Shown: piece by piece, positions 57,792-64,000 of the stretch
Position numbering within the stretch: position 1 is the first letter of the stretch
How the letters are laid out: every line of letters begins with the position of its first letter
DNA from: Amycolatopsis sp. WAC 01376
Lineage (GTDB): Bacteria; Actinomycetota; Actinomycetes; Mycobacteriales; Pseudonocardiaceae
DNA length: 64,000 nucleotides
Direction of reading: 5' to 3'
Assembly (NCBI RefSeq): GCF_003947415.1
Contig: NZ_QHKL01000001.1
Location: 1,426,001 to 1,490,000 of the forward strand
The notes under the pieces: generated by a model
What the model was told of the DNA's origin: nothing
Seen by the model: only the letters and a program-made list of their open reading frames with translations
Databases searched by the model: none
Position numbers and translations under genes: made by a program

Positions 57792-58280
57792 TCAGTCTTG
57801 GTCTTCGGCGCCGTGACGCGGCTTGAAGGCGGCGGCGGTGTCCTTGAAGCTGTTGATCGTGCGCTCCGGCGCCTTGATCTTCTTCACCTTGCGGTAGCCG
57901 AGGAAGCCCGCGGCCGCCGTCGAGACGAGCATCAGCCCGAACACGATCAGGAACGCCGCCCAGCGCTGCAGGAACTCCGACAGCAGTTCGCCGAGGAAGA
58001 AAAAGAAGAAGAACGAGCTGTACAGGCCGATGACCAGCGCGACAAGGAAGAAGATGGCGCCCTTGAGGCCCTTCTTCGCCTCCGCGACGACCTCGGACTT
58101 GGCCAGCTCGACCTCGGCGCGGATCAGCGTCGAAACGTGCTGTGTGGCATCGCCGACGAGTTTCCCGAGGGACTGCTCGCTCGCTACCACGTCGTCATCG
58201 CTCGACAGGGGGAGGTAGGGCACGGCCCCCACGCCGTCGGGGCCGGTACGTTCGTGCTTGGGGCTGCTCACACCGGTCAT
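57792..58280 (-). CDS. Phage-holin-like family membrane protein (Rv3669-like)
   Basis: 162 aa. A soluble N-terminal part with SLGKLVGDATQHVSTLIRAEVELAKSEV, then two membrane helices (about 72-98, 105-130; GAIFFLVALVIGLYSSFFFFFFLG). The name of this family (DUF1469/holin-like) does not imply phage origin. It is upstream of and on the same strand as the hydrolase (11 bases). ATG 58280 follows the weak GGTG; a start at 58301 is possible. Confidence 0.78.
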   Translation of the reverse strand: MTGVSSPKHERTGPDGVGAVPYLPLSSDDDVVASEQSLGKLVGDATQHVSTLIRAEVELAKSEVVAEAKKGLKGAIFFLVALVIGLYSSFFFFFFLGELLSEFLQRWAAFLIVFGLMLVSTAAAGFLGYRKVKKIKAPERTINSFKDTAAAFKPRHGAEDQD

Positions 58281-58378
58281 CGTGCCACGTGCCCCGATCA
58301 CGGGCGCGGCGGACCGGCGAGTGTCGCCTACTCAATGTCCATTGGTGAACCCGCGACCACGATCGCGGGGCCGGGTTC

Positions 58379-59575
58379 TCAGTCGTCCTTCGCGTGCACG
58401 CGGCTGCGGTGCACGAGCATCGCGGCGGCCGAAAGCGAGGCGATGGCCGAAGCGATCAGCACCGCCGCCTTCGCCAGTTCGACGGACTCCCCGTCGAGCG
58501 CGAGATCGGCGATCAGCAGGCTCACCGTGAACCCGACGCCGCCGAGCATCGACAGCGCGCCGATGTCCCGCCAGCCCATCCCCCTGGGTTTCTCCGCGAG
58601 TTTGAACTTCACCGCGAGCAGGCTGGCGCCGAAGATCCCGATCAGCTTCCCGCCGACCAGCCCGACCAGGATGGCCAGCGGCAACGCCGTGGTGAACACG
58701 TCGCCGAGCGATTCGGCGTCCACCTTGATCCCGGCCGCGAACAGCGCGAACAGCGGCACCGCGACCGCGGCCGACCACGGCTGCAACCGGTGTTCGAGCC
58801 GGATCGCGGGCGCGTGCTCCTCGCCCTCGTCGGCGCGGACGCGGGTGAGCAGGCCGAGCGCGACGCCGGCGATGGTGGCGTGGACGCCCGCCGAGTGCAC
58901 CGCGATCCAGGTGATCAAGGCCAGCGGCACGTAGATCCAGGCGCTGCGGACACGGCGCTTCTGCAGGTACGCGTACAACGCGAGCGCGACGACGGCGACG
59001 CCCGCGGCGACGAGGTCGAACTTCGCGGTGAACAGGATCGCGATGACGAGGATCGCGCCGAGGTCGTCGACCACCGCGAGCGAGAGCAGGAAGACCCTGG
59101 CACTGCTCGGCAGGTTCGACGCGGTCAGCGCGAGGACGCCCAGCGCGAACGCGATGTCCGTGGCGACCGGGATGGCCCACGCGCGTTCGATGCCCGGCGT
59201 TCCCCAGCCGACGGCGAGCGCGACCAGCGCCGGGACGATCATGCCGCCGATCGCGGCGACCACCGGCAGGATCGCCTGTTTGAACCGGGAAAGCTCGCCG
59301 ACCACGAGTTCGCGTTTGAGTTCGAGCCCCGCGACGAAGAAGAACAGCGCGAGCAGGCCGTCTTTCGCCCAGTCGCCGATCGTCAGGTTCAGGTGGAGGA
59401 ATTCGGGGCCGAGCCGGAAATCACGGATCGCGCGATAAAGGTCGTCGATGGGCGAATTGGCCCAAAGCAGGGCGATCGCGGTGGCGCCGAGCAGGATCAA
59501 CCCGCCGGTCGTCTCCGTGCGCAGGTAGCGGGCGAACTCGGCGACGGCTTTGGCGGGGCGGTTGGGGCCGGACAA
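58379..59575 (-). CDS. nhaA: NhaA-type Na+/H+ antiporter
   Basis: 398 aa with about 11 helices. ALFFFVAGLELKRELVVGEL near residues 76-95 and ATDIAFALGVLAL near 145-157 are NhaA signatures (the Asp-Asp ion site is in VVDDLGAILVIAILF near 175). A TTG at 59575 is used because GGAGG lies 5 bases upstream (59581-59585) and other starts would add a long non-family tail. Electrogenic sodium export; not present at this place in Mtb. Confidence 0.88.
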   Translation of the reverse strand: MSGPNRPAKAVAEFARYLRTETTGGLILLGATAIALLWANSPIDDLYRAIRDFRLGPEFLHLNLTIGDWAKDGLLALFFFVAGLELKRELVVGELSRFKQAILPVVAAIGGMIVPALVALAVGWGTPGIERAWAIPVATDIAFALGVLALTASNLPSSARVFLLSLAVVDDLGAILVIAILFTAKFDLVAAGVAVVALALYAYLQKRRVRSAWIYVPLALITWIAVHSAGVHATIAGVALGLLTRVRADEGEEHAPAIRLEHRLQPWSAAVAVPLFALFAAGIKVDAESLGDVFTTALPLAILVGLVGGKLIGIFGASLLAVKFKLAEKPRGMGWRDIGALSMLGGVGFTVSLLIADLALDGESVELAKAAVLIASAIASLSAAAMLVHRSRVHAKDD

Positions 59576-59783
59576 GGCATCCTCCGGGTTTCGGCGTCGA
59601 CGAACACTGTTGCCGACCAGACTTCCCGGCGCACCTTGACGCAATTTTAATGCCTCAAGCTGCGGAAATCTCGCTTTCATGACAGCTGCCACAGAGATCA
59701 TGCGGACGTCGGTGTCCCGTCCACATGGTGGGCTTCTAGCATGTCAACCGGAAACCGACAACGATGTCTTCACTAAGGACGGC

Positions 59784-61244
59784 ATGGTGAGTACCTCTAC
59801 CGAGGTCCAGCAAGACACGAGGTTCTTCGGGCACCCACGAGGGCTCGCGAACCTCTTCGGCGTCGAGATGTGGGAGCGTTTCTCGTTCTACGGGATGCTC
59901 GGCATCCTCCCGATCTACCTCTACTACGAAGTCAGCCAGGGCGGCCTGGCGCTGCCGAAGGCCTCCGCGCTCGGCATCGTCGGCGCGTACGGCGGCATGG
60001 TCTACCTGTCGGCCGTGATCGGCGCCTGGGTCGCGGACCGCGTGCTCGGCTCCGAACGGACGCTGTTCTACAGCGCGATCCTCATCATGATCGGGCACGT
60101 CAGCCTCGCCGTGCTGCCCGGTCTCGCGGGCATCGGTGTCGGCCTCGTCTGCGTGGCCGTCGGCAGCGGCGGGCTGAAGTCCAACGCCACCGCCATCGTC
60201 GGCACGCTGTACGCGCCAGGTGACGAGCGCCGTGACGGCGGTTTCACGATCTTCTACATGGGCGTGAACGTCGGTGGCTTCGTCGGGCCGCTGCTGACCG
60301 GGCTCGCGCAGAGCGAGATCGGTTTCCACGTCGGCTTCGGGCTCGCCGCGGTCGGCATGGCGCTCGGCCTGATCCAGTACACGATCGGCCGCAAGAACCT
60401 CGGCGAGAAGGCGAGCGAGATCCCCAACCCGCTGCCCGCGTCGCAGCGCCCGGTGGTCTACGCCGGCACCGCGGTCGGTGTCGCGGCGATCGTCCTGCTG
60501 GTGGTGTTCGGTGTGATCAACCCGGCGAACCTGGTCGACATCGTCGTCGGGGCCGTCGCGGTCATCTCGGTCATCTACTTCGTGGTGATCATCAGCAGCA
60601 AGAAGATCACCTCCGACGAACGCACCAGGGTGTACTCGTTCATCCCGATGTTCATCGCGAGCGCGGCGTTCTTCTCGCTGTACCAGCAGCAGTTCACCGT
60701 CGTCGCCGCCTACACCGACGAGCGGCTGAACCGCACCGTCTTCGGCTGGGAGATGCCGGTGGCGTGGGTCAACTCGATCAACCCGGTGTTCATCATCCTG
60801 TTCGCGCCGGTGATCGCGGCGATCTGGACGAAACTCGGCCCCAAGCAGCCGTCCTCGCCGATCAAATTCGTGCTCGGCACCGTCACCATGGGCTTGGCGT
60901 TCCTGCTGTTCCTCCCGATGGTCGGCAGCGGCAAGAACGCGAGCCCGCTGCTCGCGCTGGCGGGCATCCTGTTCGTGTTCACCATGGCGGAACTGATGCT
61001 TTCGCCGGTCGGCCTCTCGCTGTCGACCAAACTCGCGCCGGAGGCGTTCCGGACGCAGATGGTGGCGCTGAACTTCCTGTCCATTTCGCTCGGTACGGCG
61101 ATGTCCGGAAAGCTCGCCGAGTTCTACTCGGTGGAGAACGAAGCGCCGTATTTCAGCATCGTCGGCGGAGTGGCCATCGTGGTCGGTGTGGCGCTCCTGG
61201 TGGCGACGCCGATGATCCGCAAGCTGATGAAGGGCGTTCACTAG
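59784..61244 (+). CDS. POT-family proton-coupled peptide transporter
   Basis: 486 aa with about 12-14 helices. EMWERFSFYGMLGILPIYLYYEV near residues 28-50 is the POT N-terminal signature, and FYMGVNVGGFVGPLLTG near 155-171 is the PTR2 signature. Imports di- and tripeptides with protons. The ATG at 59784 has AAGGAC upstream. A GTG directly after it is an alternative. Confidence 0.9.
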   Translation: MVSTSTEVQQDTRFFGHPRGLANLFGVEMWERFSFYGMLGILPIYLYYEVSQGGLALPKASALGIVGAYGGMVYLSAVIGAWVADRVLGSERTLFYSAILIMIGHVSLAVLPGLAGIGVGLVCVAVGSGGLKSNATAIVGTLYAPGDERRDGGFTIFYMGVNVGGFVGPLLTGLAQSEIGFHVGFGLAAVGMALGLIQYTIGRKNLGEKASEIPNPLPASQRPVVYAGTAVGVAAIVLLVVFGVINPANLVDIVVGAVAVISVIYFVVIISSKKITSDERTRVYSFIPMFIASAAFFSLYQQQFTVVAAYTDERLNRTVFGWEMPVAWVNSINPVFIILFAPVIAAIWTKLGPKQPSSPIKFVLGTVTMGLAFLLFLPMVGSGKNASPLLALAGILFVFTMAELMLSPVGLSLSTKLAPEAFRTQMVALNFLSISLGTAMSGKLAEFYSVENEAPYFSIVGGVAIVVGVALLVATPMIRKLMKGVH

Positions 61245-61263
61245 ACGCTCCGAATCACCTGAT

Positions 61264-61305
61264 GAAGGCCCTCTTCCGGCGCACAACGCGGGAAGGGGGC
61301 CTTCG
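61264..61305. terminator. Imperfect hairpin, family C
   Basis: GAAGGCCCTCTTCC (61264-61277) pairs imperfectly with GGGAAGGGGGCCTTC (61291-61305), loop about 13 bases, 19 bases after the transporter stop. Confidence 0.5.
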
Positions 61306-61371
61306 TCCATTCCGGACTGGGAACCCCACGGCGTCGAACTGCGTCAAAGCCGGCGAACTGAGACGATCGCC

Positions 61372-61725
61372 ATGGACGACGCAAAACGGACCACCAGGGT
61401 TGACGAAATGACCAGTCCCGAAAACGCACAGCCGGAAAGCAAGCCGATCCCGCGGGAATTCCCGCCGGTCGTGTACCTGCCCTGTATGGAAGCGGTGGCC
61501 GACGCCAATGAAGCCCGCGTCGCCATGCGCACGACGAGAGACGGCAGGGTCGCGCTCCTCGCCTATTCCGCGCTCGATCGCCTGCACGATTGCTGTGGTC
61601 CGCATCAGCCGTGGATCGTCATGCCGACACCCGGGCTCGACGCGTTGCAGAAGGCGCAGCCCTTTCAGCTTCTGCTGCTCGACGTCGTGATTCCCGAGGA
61701 CAAACGGCAGGAGGGGGCGGCGTGA
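61372..61725 (+). CDS. Small protein in type VII-like cassette (SseB/SAV_915-like)
   Basis: 117 aa, soluble, with PPVVYLPCMEAVADANEARVAMRTTRDGRVALLAYSALDRLHDCCG. The pattern of a short strand-rich domain (VYLP, GRVALLAYSALDRL) is like the SseB/SAV_915 family found near ESX loci; identity not certain. An ATG at 61408 is an alternative start. Its stop overlaps the next GTG (GTGA), so it belongs to the cassette. Confidence 0.6.
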   Translation: MDDAKRTTRVDEMTSPENAQPESKPIPREFPPVVYLPCMEAVADANEARVAMRTTRDGRVALLAYSALDRLHDCCGPHQPWIVMPTPGLDALQKAQPFQLLLLDVVIPEDKRQEGAA

Positions 61726-62009
61726 CCGGGCCGAAGGTCGATCACGACGTCCTCGACGGCATCGCCAGCACGCTTCGCAACGCCAGCTCCGACGTCGACA
61801 AGCTGGGCAACTCGGTCCCCGGCGCTCCCGACGCGGGAGTCGGTACGACGGCGGTCGTCGGCATCCTCGCCCATTTCGTCGAGAACGCGAGCGCGCTGGT
61901 GCTCGGCGCGGCCGGTGCCGGCGACGACGTCGCTTCGGCGAACAAGGGCTACCGCGAGCAGGACCACGCCGCGGGAGAAGACGTCCGTAAAGCGGCCGGG
62001 GGGCGCTGA
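61722..62009 (+). CDS. EspC-like small secreted-protein family member
   Basis: 95 aa. DHDVLDGIASTLRNASSDVDKLGNSVPG near residues 7-34 and GAAGAGDDVASANKGYREQDHAAG near 65-88 resemble the ESX excreted factor EspC/PF10824 group, a helical hairpin with a Y-x-x-x-D-type tail (YREQD). GTG start 61722. Two bases separate it from the WXG-like gene. No ESX structural gene is visible in the window. Confidence 0.7.
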   Translation: MTGPKVDHDVLDGIASTLRNASSDVDKLGNSVPGAPDAGVGTTAVVGILAHFVENASALVLGAAGAGDDVASANKGYREQDHAAGEDVRKAAGGR

Positions 62010-62011
62010 CC

Positions 62012-63175
62012 ATGGGGATCGACACGAAGATCGAGGGAAATCCGGAAAGCGTCCGCGGCGCGGGGCATTGGCTGCGCGACTCGCTGGCGAAAAGCGTTTC
62101 GGACGCGGCGACGCAGATCTATCACGCCAGGAACAGCGCGGATGCCGGATGGGGCGGCGATGGCGGCCAGGCCTTCCGCGCCAAGATGACCACCGGCGCC
62201 GAGAAGACCGACCAGTTGTCCGCCGCCGCCAAGACGGCCGCGCAGAACTTCGACACCTACGCCGCAGACCTCCACCGCGCCCAGGAAGACATGCGCGGGG
62301 TCCGGAAACGCGCCGCAGCCGCCGGGCTCACGGTGAACGGCGACGTCATCGAGGATCCGGGCAAGGGCCCGTCCGCGCCCGGCGCGGCACCCACCGGCGA
62401 GGCCGCCACGCCGGAGGCGATGACGGCGCACAACGACGCCGTCACCGCTTCGAACGCGCACGCGGCCAAGGTCAAGGCGTACAACACAGCCAAGACCGAG
62501 TCCGACGCCGCGAGCCACATCGCGAAACTCGCGGGCGACACGCTGAAGAACGTCTGGCAGGACGTCACGCAGAAGTGGTTCCTCGTGGTCGGTGACCTCA
62601 CCAGCGGTGCCGCCGGGACACTCGCCGCCAAACATTCGTCGATCCTCGGCAAACAGGCGAAGTTCCTTTCCGAGGAATCCGCGAAGTTCCTGGAGCGGGC
62701 GCGAACCGCGCCGGCGGGGACGCCCGCGTCGCAGATCTATCGCGATGTCGACCTCGGACGGACCGCCGCCCAGCAGGCGGACGATGTCGCCGCGGCGGCG
62801 AAGAACACCGATGCCAACGCGGCCAAATGGGGCCTTCGAGCGGGTGGCGCGCTCGCCGTCGCCGGGGTCGCCTACGACATCGCCAACGGCAAACCGGCCG
62901 CGCAGGCGATCGTTTCCGGTGGTGTCGGTTTCGGTGCCTCGGTGGCCGCCGGCGCGGCGATCGGCACGCTGATCCCGGTGCCCGTCGTCGGAACGGCGGT
63001 CGGTGCCATCGGCGGTGCTGTGGTAGGTGTATTCGCGTCGGGCATGGTCGATTCCCTGTGGACGAACGGGATCGGCGACGTGGGCGGAGCGATCGAGGAC
63101 GGGGCCGAAGCTGTGGGCGATGCGGGCAAGGCCATCGGCGGACTCGCCAAGGACGCGTGGGATGCCATCTTCTGA
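62012..63175 (+). CDS. WXG100-like N-terminus with glycine-rich membrane domain
   Basis: 387 aa. Residues 1-100 form a helical hairpin with W47-G-G49 (GWGGDGGQAF), typical of WXG100/LXG-type substrates. A coiled, Ala-rich middle follows. Residues about 300-350 are a long Gly/Ala/Val-rich hydrophobic stretch (GFGASVAAGAAIGTLIPVPVVGTAVGAIGGAVVG, shortened here) that could be a glycine-zipper membrane domain, as in pore-forming effectors. Predicted secreted effector; toxicity is inference. Confidence 0.65.
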   Translation: MGIDTKIEGNPESVRGAGHWLRDSLAKSVSDAATQIYHARNSADAGWGGDGGQAFRAKMTTGAEKTDQLSAAAKTAAQNFDTYAADLHRAQEDMRGVRKRAAAAGLTVNGDVIEDPGKGPSAPGAAPTGEAATPEAMTAHNDAVTASNAHAAKVKAYNTAKTESDAASHIAKLAGDTLKNVWQDVTQKWFLVVGDLTSGAAGTLAAKHSSILGKQAKFLSEESAKFLERARTAPAGTPASQIYRDVDLGRTAAQQADDVAAAAKNTDANAAKWGLRAGGALAVAGVAYDIANGKPAAQAIVSGGVGFGASVAAGAAIGTLIPVPVVGTAVGAIGGAVVGVFASGMVDSLWTNGIGDVGGAIEDGAEAVGDAGKAIGGLAKDAWDAIF

Positions 63176-63983
63176 CTTCGGCGAGCGACCCGCGGAATGG
63201 CCGCCCGGTGACGGCGCGAAGTACAAGGCGGCGCTGGTCTTCGTCGTGCTCCTCGGGGTCGCCTGTGTGCCCGTCGGGTTCGGGTTCGTCGCGATCGGCA
63301 AGGCCGGTGCGCTGAAGTATGCCCTCCTGCTCGCGGCGTTGTTCCTGCTCACAGCGGTGTACGGGCTGGTGACGAGGATCCGTCCGGGGCACCGCCATGC
63401 CGACATCGCGATCACCACCTACGAGGGGCGCCCCGCCACCGAAATCCGCTACTCGCAAGTGGCCTTCACGGTCCTGACGCTGCTGATGGTCTGCCTGACG
63501 GCCATCTGCGCGCTGGGCGCCTGGGACTTCCTGTCCGCGGGCGAAGAGGTGCCGGCGGCACCGGTCGGAGCGGCGTTGATGGGGCTCGCCGCCTTGTTCT
63601 TCTTGAGTTTCCTCGTGTTCGTGGTGGCGGGCCGGTTGCGGCGCGGCCGGGTCGTCCTGGCGCAGCAGGGGATCTTCCAGCGCGGGAGGGCCTTCTCGTC
63701 GTTCCTGCCGTGGGAGGCGTTCGCCGGGGCGAAGGCCGCGTACAACGGGACGCCCGAAGTGCTGGTGATCGCCTACACCAACGCGCCATGGGACAAGCGG
63801 CGGCTCGGCGGGATCTGGAAGCTCGACAAGCTGCCGCCCGCGCCGATGATCGAGATCGACACGACGTCGTTCGCGCTCGACCCGACCGTGGTCTATCACC
63901 TGGTGCGGTTCTACGTGGAGAACCCGGCCGCCCGCGTGGAACTGGGCACGGACGCCTCCCTGCGCCGGTTCAGCCCACGCTGA
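63162..63983 (+). CDS. Four-helix membrane protein, putative partner or immunity protein
   Basis: 273 aa. About four hydrophobic helices (near residues 18-38, 45-65, 100-125 and 130-155) and a C-terminal soluble domain (IFQRGRAFSSFLPWEAFAGAKAAYNGTPEVLVIAYTN). The ATG at 63162 is inside the preceding gene's end (14-base overlap). Gene order after a putative pore-forming effector suggests immunity, but no known immunity family was recognised. Confidence 0.65.
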   Translation: MPSSDFGERPAEWPPGDGAKYKAALVFVVLLGVACVPVGFGFVAIGKAGALKYALLLAALFLLTAVYGLVTRIRPGHRHADIAITTYEGRPATEIRYSQVAFTVLTLLMVCLTAICALGAWDFLSAGEEVPAAPVGAALMGLAALFFLSFLVFVVAGRLRRGRVVLAQQGIFQRGRAFSSFLPWEAFAGAKAAYNGTPEVLVIAYTNAPWDKRRLGGIWKLDKLPPAPMIEIDTTSFALDPTVVYHLVRFYVENPAARVELGTDASLRRFSPR

Positions 63984-64000
63984 CGCCGAACAGCACGCCG

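Noticed and set aside
57792..58280. Prophage holin
   Set aside because: No other phage gene; the family is a common actinobacterial membrane protein and matches Rv3669 by position.

Overview
The window is high-GC actinomycete chromosome, most likely from the Pseudonocardiaceae and probably Amycolatopsis. This is inferred from a WhiB regulator, GAF-ANTAR proteins, mycothiol-linked families, an Erm methylase, frequent GTG/TTG starts and overlapping ATGA/GTGA junctions. Gene order supports it. leuA, lysC-asd and then metallophosphoesterase, ponA2, whiB4, two ArsA-like ATPases, RidA, metallo-beta-lactamase fold protein, crp, nth, TlpA-like protein, NUDIX, marP, ephE and a holin-like membrane protein follow the same relative order as Mycobacterium tuberculosis Rv3710 down to Rv3669. 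That comparison is from memory, not from a search. The window looks like conserved core interleaved with genus- or strain-level insertions. No prophage, transposase or CRISPR array is visible.

Layout: 80-4130 is a dipeptide/oligopeptide ABC transporter lacking its binding protein, which would lie outside the window. 4273-9078 holds an NAD(P)-binding reductase, an erm gene with a leader peptide, an exporter/LysR pair and a TetR/peroxiredoxin pair. 9190-10947 is leuA with a structured leader. 11192-16429 is a signalling island (CheB, CheR-PAS-coiled coil, two GAF-ANTAR proteins). 17058-20056 has a drug-efflux pair and a nitroreductase. 20251-22556 is lysC-asd. 22925-36375 carries rtcB, a catalase, Ohr, Dps, glutamate decarboxylase and several hydrolases. 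A tRNA-Pro gene lies at 36847-36920. 36949-59575 is the mycobacteria-like core block with insertions: a DnaN paralogue next to an MFS exporter, a lipase and two unknown genes. 59784-63983 ends with a peptide transporter and a four-gene cassette resembling a type VII secretion substrate locus (EspC-like, WXG-like protein with a glycine-rich membrane domain, membrane partner).

The most striking non-coding feature is a set of long, near-perfect inverted repeats placed a few to tens of bases after stop codons. They fall into sequence families that recur across the window. Two families share a GCAAA-TTTGC centre and arms that are themselves dyads. They probably terminate or insulate transcription, but their shared sequence implies amplification or protein recognition. 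Other regulatory candidates are an erm leader peptide (5044), a leuA leader (10948-11080), a uORF plus Shine-Dalgarno-masking hairpin before whiB4 (40601-40661), paired TetR-type operators (8393-8435), and a chain of hairpins ending in a terminator that looks like a structured RNA (about 51560-51775).
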